From assembly GCF_023700755.1 (NCBI RefSeq), contig NZ_JAMKOJ010000014.1, forward strand, positions 292 to 64,291: a stretch of 64,000 nucleotides of DNA, written 5' to 3'. The position numbers and the translations under genes are program-made. The notes under the pieces were generated by a model. It had not been told where the DNA came from. It did not search any database and saw nothing but the letters and a program-made list of their open reading frames with translations. Shown here one piece after another: positions 8,952 through 17,517 of this stretch. The first letter of the stretch is position 1. Every line of letters starts with the position of its first letter. This DNA is from Allorhizobium sonneratiae (lineage in GTDB: Bacteria; Pseudomonadota; Alphaproteobacteria; Rhizobiales; Rhizobiaceae).

Positions 8952-9925
8952 GGCCTGCCCATTTTGCCAAAGGCTGCTGCAAGCGTCCTGACCGCCTCGA
9001 TATTGCGCGGCCCCGGCGTGGCTTCGACATAGGGCAGGACGACAAAACGATTGTTCTTGACCGCCGGAATATCCTTGAAGGCCGCATTGCTGCGCATGAA
9101 ATCCTCTTTCTGCGCCGCCGTTACCTTGCCGTAATCGACAATGACGATCACATCCGGGTTTCGTGCAATCACCGGCTCCCAACCGATCGTCGTCCAGCTG
9201 GTGTCCACGTCGTCCATGATATTGGTTCCACCCGCCGCCTCGATCAGCGCCGTCGGCATGGCGTAGCGACCGGCGGTAAAGGGCTTGTCCATGCCGCTGT
9301 CATAGACGAAAACCTTGGGGCCTTTGCCATTGGCAGGGATCCCGGCGGTGATTGCGGCAAGCTCTTTGCGATAGCTGGCCACCAGAGCCTCAGCCTTCTC
9401 CTCAACGCCGAAAATGCGGCCAAGATTGAGAAGATCATTATACATATCCTCCATCGAAGCCTTGTTTTTCTTCATGATGTGGATGCAGCTTTCAGTCAGC
9501 TCATAGACCTTGATGCCGAAAGGTGCCAGCGTTTCCGGCGTCACTTCGCCGCCCACCTTCATGCCGTAATTCCAGCCGGCGAAGTAAAAATCCGCATCCG
9601 CCCCCAGCAGAACCTCCTTGGTCGGATATTTCGGCGACAGTTCCGGCAGGGCCTTTATCCCCGCTCTCAATTTTTCATCGAGCGTTTTCCAGCCCGAAAC
9701 ACCGGTATAGCCGACCATATGGTCTCTCAGCCCGAGTGCCAGCATCATTTCCGTCAGATTGACGTCGTTGGACACGGCCCGTTTCGGTGCAGCGTCAAAT
9801 GTCACATGACGATTGCAGCTTTTGACCGTGACAGGGAAATCGGAGGCAAAGACCACAGACGCGGTCATGAGGAATGCAGGGAAAGTCGCAGCGAAGAGCA
9901 TGGCGCAGCGCATGGAAAACTCCAT
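8948..9925 (-). CDS. btuF: ABC transporter substrate-binding protein, probable cobalamin (BtuF-like)
   Basis: A periplasmic binding protein of the TroA/FecB class, about 325 residues, with an N-terminal signal sequence ending around VVFASDFP. Recognisable parts are FDAAPKRAVSNDVNLTEMML, the ligand-cleft stretch ADADFYFAGWNYGM, and GWEPVIARNPDVIVIVDYG. The ATG at 9925 overlaps the ATPase stop (TGATG) but has a weak ribosome-binding site. A second ATG at 9913 has GGAG six bases upstream and also gives a complete signal peptide, so it may be the real start. Riboswitch control of the operon points to cobalamin or a precursor such as cobinamide as substrate. Confidence 0.82.
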   Translation of the reverse strand: MEFSMRCAMLFAATFPAFLMTASVVFASDFPVTVKSCNRHVTFDAAPKRAVSNDVNLTEMMLALGLRDHMVGYTGVSGWKTLDEKLRAGIKALPELSPKYPTKEVLLGADADFYFAGWNYGMKVGGEVTPETLAPFGIKVYELTESCIHIMKKNKASMEDMYNDLLNLGRIFGVEEKAEALVASYRKELAAITAGIPANGKGPKVFVYDSGMDKPFTAGRYAMPTALIEAAGGTNIMDDVDTSWTTIGWEPVIARNPDVIVIVDYGKVTAAQKEDFMRSNAAFKDIPAVKNNRFVVLPYVEATPGPRNIEAVRTLAAAFGKMGRP

Positions 9926-10731
9926 CAAAAAGAGGCGTCAAGATGAAAGGAAAAGCGGGGCCGCCCGGTCATGGGGTGACTGTCTATGGTGGTCTCGACG
10001 GCAAAGGTTCTGCGAATGGCCTCCGGCGTCAGAACCTGAAGCGCCGGGCCATGACTGACCTGCCGGCCCTGCGACAAAACCAGCACATGATCGGCATGGG
10101 CGCAGGCCAGCGCCAGATCATGCAAGGTCACGATGACAGTGGCGGGCACATGACTTAAAAGTTCGAGCACCTCAAGCTGATGGCGAATATCGAGATGATT
10201 GGTCGGCTCATCGAGAATGAGCAGGTCCGGCTTCTGGGCCAAGGCACGGGCAATCATCACCCGCTGTTTTTCGCCGCCCGACAACAAGGCGAAATCGCGC
10301 GCCGCCAGATGCGCCAATCCCAGCAGGGACAGCGCATCTTCGACGCTTTGATAAAGCCCTGCCCGGTCCATCCTGCCCATGTGGGGGCTTGCCCCCAACT
10401 CAACGATCTCCGCGACAGAGAGACCGAAATCCGAGGCCTGCTCCTGAAGCACGCTTGCCACGCGCCGGGCAAAGGCCTGCGGCGGAATATGTCCGATTTC
10501 CGTACCATCGAGTTTGATGGTGCCGGAAGACGGCTTCAAAAATCGATAAAGGCAGCGCAACAGGCTGGATTTACCAGCGCCATTCGGCCCGGTAATAGCC
10601 AGCATCTCTCCCGGGCGAACGGAAAAGGAAATATCCTCAATGATCGTCTCGCCCTTATGCGGCCCCCAGTGAAGCGCCTCAACAGTAAAAGCCGCCGGTC
10701 TGGAGCCAGCAAGCGTGGGGGGCAGGTTCAT
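9925..10731 (-). CDS. btuD: ABC transporter ATP-binding protein, probable cobalamin uptake (BtuD-like)
   Basis: A 268-residue ATPase of the FepC/BtuD class: Walker A GPNGAGKSS, Q-loop in VLQEQASDFGLSV, signature LSGGEKQR, Walker B LLILDEPTNHLD, switch H in VTLHDLALA. The chosen start at 10731 has GGAGG six bases upstream; an ATG slightly further up (10749) lacks this. It is the first gene after the cobalamin riboswitch leader and overlaps btuF. It energises the BtuC homodimer. Confidence 0.87.
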   Translation of the reverse strand: MNLPPTLAGSRPAAFTVEALHWGPHKGETIIEDISFSVRPGEMLAITGPNGAGKSSLLRCLYRFLKPSSGTIKLDGTEIGHIPPQAFARRVASVLQEQASDFGLSVAEIVELGASPHMGRMDRAGLYQSVEDALSLLGLAHLAARDFALLSGGEKQRVMIARALAQKPDLLILDEPTNHLDIRHQLEVLELLSHVPATVIVTLHDLALACAHADHVLVLSQGRQVSHGPALQVLTPEAIRRTFAVETTIDSHPMTGRPRFSFHLDASF

Positions 10732-10856
10732 TCGAGGCCTCCGGAACATACGGGAAGCTTCGGCAAGAACCGCTCAGGCAAATATCATCAATGCTAAAAT
10801 CGCATGCCATCGTCGTTCTCCTTGGCACACCCCGGCCAGGTTTCTAGGGATCGTCG

Positions 10857-11060
10857 ATGGCAGGTCTCCTGGCTCACGGGTCACAGCGCAACCGCACCTT
10901 CCCGGCCCCATCGCCAGTGGTATTTCCGGTTGAACTCTCCGTTGACAGTTGCGGGGGCAGCCACGGATTTGCGCCCTGATGGGTACGTCGCACCGTGTTC
11001 CCTTTTAATTCCCGCAGACAATTGGCCCAACGGGAAACCTTCAACATCGCGATGCGTAAG
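10857..11060 (-). promoter_or_regulatory. cobalamin riboswitch (AdoCbl class) upstream of btuDFC
   Basis: On the minus strand the conserved core appears in the correct order. First come GGGAACACGGTG and AATCCGTGGCTG, then the invariant CCCCGCAACTGT (complement of 10945-10956). A GGGAAGGTGCG stem and the B12 box AGCCAGGAGACCTGCC (complement of 10859-10874) follow. The B12 box ends about 125 bases before the btuD start. Binding of adenosylcobalamin normally hides the ribosome-binding site or forms a terminator, so import should be shut off when B12 is plentiful. The upstream boundary is approximate. Confidence 0.95.
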
Positions 11061-11145
11061 GCCGAAAGCACGGCAAGTCAATTCCACCCGGAAAAATTCC
11101 CTCCGTCCGATATTGGCCGTCAAGCGGACAGCATCGCGGACAGGA

Positions 11146-11583
11146 TCACAGCCGCGCCCGGGTTGAGCGTGGCGTCGACAGAATAATATGGGTTTCGCTG
11201 TTGACGATGCCCGCAATGAGACGGATTCGATGCAGGATCGTATCGAAATCCGTCAGGCTGCGCGCACCCAGTTCGACAATAAGGTCAAACCGACCATTGG
11301 TGGTATGGATGGCAGAGATTTCGGCAATACCGCTCAAAGCCCGAATCACACGATCGGTCACATGACCTTCAATGGCAATCATCATCACCCCCCGCACAGC
11401 CAGATCCAACGTATCGGCGCGGAGAATAACCGTATAGCCGAGGATCGTCCCATCGCGCTCCAGCTTCTCCAGCCTCGCGCGCACCGTTGCCCGTGAGGCT
11501 CCTGTTTCAAGCGCCAGATCCGTCAGGCTGCGCCGCCCGTTATGGCGCAACAGGGTAATCAGCTTTTCATCCAGATCATCCAT
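11146..11583 (-). CDS. Lrp/AsnC-family transcriptional regulator
   Basis: A 145-residue regulator. An N-terminal helix-turn-helix (LDEKLITLLRHNGRRSLTDL, then TGASRATVRARLEKLERDG) is followed by a RAM ligand-binding domain with GRFDLIVELGARSL. Its length is typical of the family. It is divergent from arginase and ornithine cyclodeaminase across 123 bp. Because Lrp-type activators of arginine or ornithine catabolism are usually encoded beside their targets, arginine or ornithine is the likely effector. The 3' end lies only about 85 bases from the riboswitch, so the btu promoter probably sits in that gap or inside this gene. Confidence 0.87.
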   Translation of the reverse strand: MDDLDEKLITLLRHNGRRSLTDLALETGASRATVRARLEKLERDGTILGYTVILRADTLDLAVRGVMMIAIEGHVTDRVIRALSGIAEISAIHTTNGRFDLIVELGARSLTDFDTILHRIRLIAGIVNSETHIILSTPRSTRARL

Positions 11584-11706
11584 GGTCCTACCGTTTTGAT
11601 TGGTTACTCTACCGAATTGATAAGCAAACTTGTAAAATTTGCCAATTCATTCCGTTCAAAATGCCAGCACTCCATGGTTCACTCTCTCCATAAACGGAGG
11701 TTGCGC
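11584..11706. promoter_or_regulatory. divergent promoter region, Lrp regulator / arginase
   Basis: A 123-bp AT-rich stretch between divergent genes, where the Lrp-type protein is expected to bind. I see the arginase ribosome-binding site (ACGGAGG) but no unambiguous -35/-10 pair. Confidence 0.4.
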
Positions 11707-12633
11707 ATGGATGTCACTTTGATTGGAGTTCCCGTTCAGATCGGCGCAGGTCATCTGGGATGCGAGATGGGTCCACCTGCCTTGAAAATTGCCGGTCTCG
11801 GCCGCATGCTGGCAGAGCTTGGCCATCAGGTTGCCGATCTCGGCATTGTCAGTCCCGCACCGCTCAAGCCTCTCAACCACCCCAACCCGGCCATTCATCA
11901 TCTGTCGGAAACCGTGGCCTGGATCGAGCGGCTGACGGAACTGGCCTATCTGGAAAGCGAAAGCGCCATGCCGATTTTCATCGGGGGCGACCATGCGCTT
12001 TCGGCCGGCACCGTTGCGGGACTTGCCCGACGCGCGGCAGAGCGCAACCGGCCGCTTTTCGTGCTCTGGCTCGATGCCCACACCGATTATCACACGCTGG
12101 AGACCACCGAGAGCGGCAATCTGCATGGCACGCCGGTGGCCTATTTCACCGGACGGGAAGGGTTTTCCGGCTATTTTCCAAGACTGGACCATGCCGTCAA
12201 TCCCGCCAATGTCACGATGATCGGCATTCGCAGTGTCGATCCCGCCGAACGGGAGGCGCTCAGGCACCATCCCATCACCGTGCATGACATGCGCCAGATC
12301 GACGAACACGGCGTCGGTGTGCTGCTCAGAGCCTTTCTCGACAAGGTGAAGGCCGCAAACGGGATGCTGCATGTCAGTTTCGACGTGGATTTTCTCGATC
12401 CCTCGATTGCACCGGCCGTCGGGACCACCGTGCCGGGCGGCGCCACCTTCCGCGAGGCGCATCTGGTGATGGAAATGCTGCATGACAGCGGCCTTGTCAC
12501 CAGTCTCGACCTTGTCGAACTCAATCCCTTTCTCGATGAGCGCGGCCGCACCGCTACCCTGATCGCCGACCTGACCGCAAGTCTGATGGGGCGCACGGTC
12601 ATGGACCGCCCCACCCAGGGATGGACCACATAA
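11707..12633 (+). CDS. rocF: arginase
   Basis: A 308-residue ureohydrolase that hydrolyses L-arginine to ornithine and urea. All manganese-ligand motifs are present: GGDHALSAG, WLDAHTDYHT, and HVSFDVDFLDPSIAPAVGT, with the substrate-loop glycines GTTVPGG. The start at 11707 follows GGAGG; the longer open frame to 11542 adds no recognisable sequence. Gene pairing with ornithine cyclodeaminase places it in arginine catabolism to proline and ammonia, as in Agrobacterium, where the gene is also called arcA. It is cytoplasmic and probably hexameric or trimeric like the family. Confidence 0.93.
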   Translation: MDVTLIGVPVQIGAGHLGCEMGPPALKIAGLGRMLAELGHQVADLGIVSPAPLKPLNHPNPAIHHLSETVAWIERLTELAYLESESAMPIFIGGDHALSAGTVAGLARRAAERNRPLFVLWLDAHTDYHTLETTESGNLHGTPVAYFTGREGFSGYFPRLDHAVNPANVTMIGIRSVDPAEREALRHHPITVHDMRQIDEHGVGVLLRAFLDKVKAANGMLHVSFDVDFLDPSIAPAVGTTVPGGATFREAHLVMEMLHDSGLVTSLDLVELNPFLDERGRTATLIADLTASLMGRTVMDRPTQGWTT

Positions 12634-12675
12634 ACACGCCTGCCATCATCCAGCATAAAGCAAAAGGGGAAAGCC

Positions 12676-13734
12676 ATGAACACGCAGCAGAAACTCAATA
12701 TCGTTCCCTTTGTCAGCGTCGATCATATGATGTCGCTGGTTTTAGCGGTCGGCGTCGAAACCTTCCTGCGGGAACTGGCGCAGGTGATCGAGGAGGATTA
12801 CCGCCGCTGGGAGCTGTTCGACAAGACGCCGCGCATCGGCAGCCATTCCCCGGACGGCGTCATCGAACTGATGCCGACCAGCGACGGCACGCTTTACGGC
12901 TTCAAATATGTCAACGGCCATCCGAAAAACACCCGCAGCGGTCGCCAGACCGTGACCGCCTTCGGTGCGCTGGCCGATGTCGGCAATGGCTATCCCATGC
13001 TGCTTAGCGAAATGACGCTGCTGACGGCACTGCGTACCGCCGCCACCTCGGCCCTGGCGGCAAGCCATCTGGGCCGCCCGGATGCACAGACCATGGCGAT
13101 CATCGGCAATGGCGCGCAATCGGAATTTCAGGCGATTGCCTTCAAGGCGATTTGCGGCATCAAAGCCGTGCGGCTTTTCGACATCGACACTGCCGCCAGT
13201 GAAAAATGCGCGAGAAACCTCAGCGGCAGCGGGCTTGCGGTCACGATCCTTCCCTCGTCTGAAGCTGCCGTCGAGGGGGCAGACATCATCACCACCGTCA
13301 CTGCCGACAAACAATATGCCACCATCCTGACCGACAACATGATCGGCCCCGGCGTGCATATCAATGCCGTCGGTGGTGATTGCCCCGGCAAGACGGAGTT
13401 GCATCGCGACATTCTGCTGCGCTCGGAGATTTTTGTCGAATACCCGCCACAGACCCGGATCGAAGGCGAAATCCAGCAATTGCCAGAGGATTACCCGGTC
13501 ACGGAGCTTTGGCAGGTGATCACCGGCACGGCACAAGGCCGCAAACATCGCGACCAGATCACCCTGTTCGATTCCGTCGGCTTCGCCATCGAGGATTTTT
13601 CCGCTCTGCGCTATCTGCGCAGCAAGCTGATGGAGATCGGCCTCTATGACGAGCTTGACCTGCTGGCAGACCCGGACGACCCGCGCGATCTCTTCGGCAT
13701 GGTCCTACGCCATAAAGCATTGAAAGGACTGTAG
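12676..13734 (+). CDS. ocd: ornithine cyclodeaminase
   Basis: A 352-residue enzyme of the ornithine cyclodeaminase/mu-crystallin family that converts L-ornithine to L-proline and ammonia using bound NAD. Visible parts are the substrate side RIGSHSPDGVIELMPT with GFKYVNGHPKNT, the Rossmann region IIGNGAQSEFQ, the NAD-ribose acidic residue in VRLFDIDTAASEK, and the catalytic-aspartate stretch AVGGDCPGKTEL. It starts 42 bases after arginase with AAGGGGAAA upstream. Together the two genes feed arginine nitrogen and carbon into proline metabolism. Confidence 0.93.
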   Translation: MNTQQKLNIVPFVSVDHMMSLVLAVGVETFLRELAQVIEEDYRRWELFDKTPRIGSHSPDGVIELMPTSDGTLYGFKYVNGHPKNTRSGRQTVTAFGALADVGNGYPMLLSEMTLLTALRTAATSALAASHLGRPDAQTMAIIGNGAQSEFQAIAFKAICGIKAVRLFDIDTAASEKCARNLSGSGLAVTILPSSEAAVEGADIITTVTADKQYATILTDNMIGPGVHINAVGGDCPGKTELHRDILLRSEIFVEYPPQTRIEGEIQQLPEDYPVTELWQVITGTAQGRKHRDQITLFDSVGFAIEDFSALRYLRSKLMEIGLYDELDLLADPDDPRDLFGMVLRHKALKGL

Positions 13735-13758
13735 GGGTCTGCCGAACGCACGTCTGCC

Positions 13759-14697
13759 TCATCGCAGATTGAAACGCACCGGCGCGACGATCGTCCTGTT
13801 GACCCCTTCCGGCGGGACTGGCAAGGGGGAAGCCTTGCGGACCATATCGAGGACGGCGCTGTCCAGATCGGCAAAGCCCGAGGAGCGGGCAATGGCCACC
13901 GACTGCACCGTGCCGTTGTCATCCATGCTGAAGCGCACCAGCACAGTGCCCTCCTCCCGTCTGGCACGGGCGTCGGAAGGATAGCGCTTGTAACGCTCAA
14001 GCCGGCTCAAAAGGCGCGATTTCCAGCTGTCGATCCGGGCTGGCGAGACGGATGATGCGGCATTGCTAGATGATGCGGCATTCCTGTCTGCCTGACGCAC
14101 CTCTGCTTTTGCCGCACGCGCAGCCTGACTGGCTTGCGGCTGCGGGGCGACATGTGGCTTGTGCCGTGGCTTTTCCTTTGGTTTTTCCGCCGTTTCCCTT
14201 GGCGGCGGCGGCCGCATGACCGGCAGCGGCACTTCAACATTCTCCAGTTCCGGGCTCATCACCGGCTGCGGCATTGGTTCAACAGGCGGCTGGACGACAG
14301 GCTGTGGCGCGGGCTGAACCGGTTCGGCAGGGGCAGGGTCGGGAGGCTTTGGAGTGGGATCGGGCGGCGTGGGCTCCACTTGCGGCGGTGCTGGCTCAGG
14401 TGGCGGGTCAACCGGCTTTGGCGGTGGCTCCGTCGCTTCCGACTTCACCTCCTCACTGTCCTTCTGATCCGGGCTGATCTCGTTATCGTCGACATGCACG
14501 GCCTCGGGTTCGGGCGCAAGCTCGATCATGATTGCCGCCGGCGGCGCAGAAGCCGCAGCCGCGTCGCTGGCGTTGTTCATCAGGAAAAACGCCGCAGCCC
14601 CATGAAGACCGGCAGCCACAACGGTCGCAACGGTCCACAGCATAACGCCGCGTCCGCCATCCTTGCGATTCAAACCCGCCATGTCGATCACCGTCAT
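13759..14697 (-). CDS. tonB: energy-transducing protein TonB
   Basis: A 312-residue TonB. There is one N-terminal transmembrane anchor at about residues 18-40. A long periplasmic linker follows, rich in Pro, Glu and Lys (many PP, PEP and PKP units, about residues 60-190). The globular C-terminal domain is RLERYKRYPSDARARREEGTVLVRFSMDDNG and onward to FNLR. It couples proton motive force from ExbBD to outer-membrane receptors. The start overlaps the exbD stop (ATGA). The likely client in this window is the siderophore receptor at 60129. Cobalamin receptors elsewhere could also depend on it. Confidence 0.92.
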   Translation of the reverse strand: MTVIDMAGLNRKDGGRGVMLWTVATVVAAGLHGAAAFFLMNNASDAAAASAPPAAIMIELAPEPEAVHVDDNEISPDQKDSEEVKSEATEPPPKPVDPPPEPAPPQVEPTPPDPTPKPPDPAPAEPVQPAPQPVVQPPVEPMPQPVMSPELENVEVPLPVMRPPPPRETAEKPKEKPRHKPHVAPQPQASQAARAAKAEVRQADRNAASSSNAASSVSPARIDSWKSRLLSRLERYKRYPSDARARREEGTVLVRFSMDDNGTVQSVAIARSSGFADLDSAVLDMVRKASPLPVPPEGVNRTIVAPVRFNLR

Positions 14698-15149
14698 GGC
14701 GTCGCCTGTCCGCTCTCACTCTCGGCGCCCGGTTGGGTTTCCAGCCCGACCAGCGCAATCTTAACATAGCCGGCATCACGAAGGAGGTTCATCACGCTCA
14801 TGAAATCGCCATAGCCGACCGCCTTGTCGGCCCTAAGGAAAATGCGTGCATCACGATTGCCTTGCGTGACGGCTTCAAGCGCGGTGGCAAGTCGGTCTCG
14901 GTCGATGGGATCATTGCCCAGAGACAGGCTGAGATCCCGGTTCAAGGTAAGATAGACGGGCTTGTCCGGTCGGGGCGCGGGCTTGGCCGTCGAGGCGGGC
15001 AGATCAACCTTGACATCGACGGTTGCCAGCGGTGCAGCCACCATGAAAATAATCAGCAGCACCAGCATGACGTCGATAAACGGCGTCACATTGATTTCAT
15101 GGGTCTCGACCAGATCGTCGCCGCCATGATCGCGTATTCCGCCAGCCAT
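14694..15149 (-). CDS. exbD: TonB-system biopolymer transport protein ExbD
   Basis: A 151-residue protein with the ExbD signature INVTPFIDVMLVLLIIFMV. The transmembrane helix there carries the proton-path aspartate, and a periplasmic domain follows. It lies between exbB and tonB, four bases after the exbB stop and overlapping tonB by four. It works with ExbB as the proton-driven motor of TonB in the inner membrane. Confidence 0.92.
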   Translation of the reverse strand: MAGGIRDHGGDDLVETHEINVTPFIDVMLVLLIIFMVAAPLATVDVKVDLPASTAKPAPRPDKPVYLTLNRDLSLSLGNDPIDRDRLATALEAVTQGNRDARIFLRADKAVGYGDFMSVMNLLRDAGYVKIALVGLETQPGAESESGQATP

Positions 15150-15153
15150 GGCT

Positions 15154-16083
15154 TTACTCCGTCACCAGTTTCAACCGGGCGGCCTTGATATCGGCCGGTA
15201 CATGGCGAAAATCGAGCTCACGACTGACCAGCCGCTCGATGGCCGCCGAAACATCGAGCAATTGCTGGCGATAGCCGGAGATAGAACGGGCAAAGATGTT
15301 ATAGACGACGACGGCGGGAATGGCCGCGACCAGACCAATCGCCGTCGCCAGCAGCGCTTCGGCAATGCCCGGCGCAACAACAGCCAGATTGGTGGTATTG
15401 GCTTTTGAAATGCCGATAAAGGCGTTCATGATCCCCCAGACCGTGCCGAACAGCCCAACAAAGGGACCAATTGACCCAATGGTTGCCAAAATCCCGGTGC
15501 CTGCCGCCATGGAACGGGCCGCATGGGCCTCGATCCGGGCCAGAACCGATGACACGCGCTCCTTCACGCCCTGCGTTCCGCCATGATCGAAGGCGGCTTC
15601 CGACAGTTTCATCTCCTCTGCGGCGGCGTTCAGCATCCGTGTCAGCACGCCCCGGCCCGCACCCTGGTTCTCCAGCGCCTGCGGCAGGGAGCGCGCTGCC
15701 ATCATCCGGGATAGAGCCCGGCGCAACCGCGCCTTGGCGCTGAACAGTTGCAGTGTCTTGCCGATCAGGATCGTCCATGTCGCCAGGGATGCAGCACCGA
15801 GAAGCAGCATGACCGCCTTGACCACGATATCGGCGGCCATGAACATACCGACCGGCGACAGATCATGGGGAATATCGGCGCGCACATCTTCGGCAGGAGC
15901 AGACTGAAGCGGCACAGCCTCGGCACTGGTTTGGCCAGCGACTGATGGTGCAACCGTCTGCGGCGATACGGTGGTCTGCGTCTCCTCAGCTGGTGCGGGT
16001 GCCTGCGCCAAAGCAGGAACGGCTGCAACCGGCCAGACAAAGCCAATCAGCAACAGAAAGAAAAGTGAACGGGAAAACGCCAT
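15154..16083 (-). CDS. exbB: TonB-system biopolymer transport protein ExbB
   Basis: A 309-residue MotA/TolQ/ExbB-family protein. A signal peptide and an Ala/Pro/Gln/Thr-rich periplasmic extension of about 80 residues, common in alphaproteobacterial ExbB, precede three transmembrane helices. The conserved block is IGPFVGLFGTVWGIMNAFIGI, then VAPGIAEALLATAIGLVAAIPAVV. Start at 16083 rather than 16128 because the signal peptide then begins properly and GAGG lies just upstream. It is first gene of exbB-exbD-tonB. I found no IRO box in its 415-bp upstream region. Confidence 0.91.
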   Translation of the reverse strand: MAFSRSLFFLLLIGFVWPVAAVPALAQAPAPAEETQTTVSPQTVAPSVAGQTSAEAVPLQSAPAEDVRADIPHDLSPVGMFMAADIVVKAVMLLLGAASLATWTILIGKTLQLFSAKARLRRALSRMMAARSLPQALENQGAGRGVLTRMLNAAAEEMKLSEAAFDHGGTQGVKERVSSVLARIEAHAARSMAAGTGILATIGSIGPFVGLFGTVWGIMNAFIGISKANTTNLAVVAPGIAEALLATAIGLVAAIPAVVVYNIFARSISGYRQQLLDVSAAIERLVSRELDFRHVPADIKAARLKLVTE

Positions 16084-16442
16084 GAGACCATCCTCTTCGT
16101 GAGGGCCGGTTGTCTTTAACGCTCTCACGCCCTTTATCCGCGACAGCGTTTGGTTTCTTCATTTTTCCTTAAACAGCCATCCGACCAAGGTAAAAATCAT
16201 TCAGTCATTCAATCGTTTACAGCATGTCATGTGCGATTTTGCACCGGCTGACCTGACAGGCTGCCTGCCTTCGTCCTATTAAACATGAGAAAAAATTTCA
16301 AGTAAAAAATCTTGATAAAAAATATCCTGTTTAATTTACCGGCTTTTTTTGGGGGCTGGCATGGGCATGAAAACCGGCCTCCGGCGTGAGGCGGCAAGAG
16401 AAAACATTTTTCTACGTCCATCCCGGTAGCATCAAAGCTTCT
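16084..16442. other. intergenic region upstream of exbB
   Basis: This gene-free stretch of about 360 bp must contain the exbB promoter on the minus strand. A pronounced AT-rich block lies at about 16270-16345. I see no gene, no clear operator and no terminator in it. Confidence 0.5.
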
Positions 16443-16468
16443 GGAACAAAATCCTCCCGCTTGCCGTT
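16443..16468 (+). promoter_or_regulatory. EcfG-type general stress promoter
   Basis: GGAAC at 16443-16447, a 17-bp spacer and CGTT at 16465-16468 match the alphaproteobacterial EcfG consensus (GGAAC-N16/17-CGTT). It is 30 bases upstream of the DUF1328 gene start and close to the nepR-ecfG locus. Confidence 0.8.
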
Positions 16469-16498
16469 GTCATGGCAAGTATAGGAAAGGAGAACAGC

Positions 16499-16663
16499 AT
16501 GCTGCATTGGATATTGATTTTTCTCTTGATTGCCGCCGTTGCCAGTCTTCTGGGCTTTCGCGGTGTGGCAGGTGCATCTGCAGGTATTGCCAAAATCCTG
16601 ATCTTCATTGTGCTGGTGGTTTTCATCATTGCACTGGTCAGTGGCATCGTGGTCGTTGCTTAA
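16499..16663 (+). CDS. DUF1328 (UPF0391) small membrane protein
   Basis: A 54-residue protein made of two hydrophobic helices, MLHWILIFLLIAAVASLLGF and a C-terminal segment KILIFIVLVVFIIALVSG, typical of the DUF1328/YtjA family. The function is unknown, but members are repeatedly found among stress-induced genes. The ATG at 16499 follows AAAGGAG; the longer frame to 16472 is not needed. A consensus EcfG promoter immediately upstream implies expression under the general stress response. Confidence 0.88.
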   Translation: MLHWILIFLLIAAVASLLGFRGVAGASAGIAKILIFIVLVVFIIALVSGIVVVA

Positions 16664-16755
16664 AGCATGTCGCGTTTTATTGTCCTCAATAAAACAGTAA
16701 TGGACATGCGACAAAAAACTTAAAGCACGTTGAATAACAGCAACGTGCTTTAAAA
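16664..16755. repeat. RIME-like two-palindrome repeat, also likely terminator of nepR-ecfG
   Basis: Two palindromes in tandem. GCATGTC...GACATGC encloses GTTTTATTG/CAATAAAAC. Then AAAGCACGTTG (16722-16732) pairs perfectly with CAACGTGCTTT (16741-16751). This is the architecture of rhizobial RIME elements. Read on the minus strand the second stem is followed by AAGTTTTTTG, so it can also terminate transcription from ecfG. The word CAACGTGCTTTA recurs in the palindrome at 51138. Confidence 0.7.
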
Positions 16756-16800
16756 ATAAATGACCTTGCTGGGACAAACAATACGCAAGATACAATATGA

Positions 16801-16840
16801 AGCCTTCCTTGTGTGTCTTATCAAACGCGCAAGGAAGGCT
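16801..16840. terminator. inverted repeat downstream of ecfG
   Basis: AGCCTTCCTTG (16801-16811) and CAAGGAAGGCT (16830-16840) form a perfect 11-bp stem with an 18-nt loop. There is no strong T run on either side, so it may be a first-stage terminator or an RNA-stabilising hairpin at the 3' end of the nepR-ecfG transcript. Confidence 0.5.
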
Positions 16841-16950
16841 GAATGTTGTATTACAAAGTTAATTGCGCACTTGTTGAGAAATCTTTTGTGAAGCAAGACA
16901 TTATCAAAAACGTCACACCCGCATTGAAACAGGTTTCTGATATTTGCTTA

Positions 16951-17517
16951 TCATACAGCAAAGGCGCGTTTGGTGACAGCCGCGCTGCTGGCGTCTGGGC
17001 CGAATTCCTCGTCACTCTCAAGGCCAAGCAGTTCCTGCAGCCTGTTTCTGGCGCGATTGATGCGGCTTTTGATTGTACCGACGGCACAGCCACAGATTTC
17101 GGCAGCCTCTTCATAGGCAAAACCCGACGCGCCGACGAGAATGATCGCTTCCCGCTGTTCGCTTGGCAGTTGATCAAGCGCCTTGCGAAAATCCTGAAGA
17201 TCGAGCGAACCATATTGCTCTGGATGAACAGCCATCTGAGAGGTGAAAATGCCATCAGGATCAGATATTTCACGACCCTTCTTGCGCATCTGAGAATAAA
17301 ATTCGTTGCGCAAAATGGTAAAGAGCCAAGCTTTCATATTGGTGCCGGGTTCGAAATGATCCTGCTTTGCCCAGGCCTTCATGATGGTGTCCTGCACCAG
17401 ATCATCAGCAACATCGTGGCGACCCGCCAGCGAAATAGCAAAGGCGCGCAAATTCGGCAGCGTGCTCAACAATTCTCGCTTGAAGCTAAGGCTTTCGGTG
17501 GTACCGATCTCGCTCAT
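16951..17517 (-). CDS. ecfG: ECF sigma factor EcfG (general stress response)
   Basis: A 188-residue sigma factor of the EcfG (ECF15) group. Region 2 contains RHDVADDLVQDTIMKAWAK and WLFTILRNEFYSQMRK, and region 4 contains LDQLPSEQREAIILVGASG then CAVGTIKSRINRAR. It directs RNA polymerase to GGAAC-N16/17-CGTT promoters when released from NepR. The ATG overlaps the nepR stop (ATGA). The promoter upstream of nepR is itself a perfect EcfG site, so the locus is autoregulated. Confidence 0.94.
   Translation of the reverse strand: MSEIGTTESLSFKRELLSTLPNLRAFAISLAGRHDVADDLVQDTIMKAWAKQDHFEPGTNMKAWLFTILRNEFYSQMRKKGREISDPDGIFTSQMAVHPEQYGSLDLQDFRKALDQLPSEQREAIILVGASGFAYEEAAEICGCAVGTIKSRINRARNRLQELLGLESDEEFGPDASSAAVTKRAFAV

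Noticed and set aside
7893..10731. Calling the operon ferric siderophore or heme uptake
   Set aside because: The proteins alone would allow it, but the riboswitch directly upstream supports cobalamin.
16084..16442. Search for an IRO box or riboswitch ahead of exbB-exbD-tonB
   Set aside because: No TGA-N9-TCA and no cobalamin core was found, so iron or B12 control of this operon is not supported by the local sequence.
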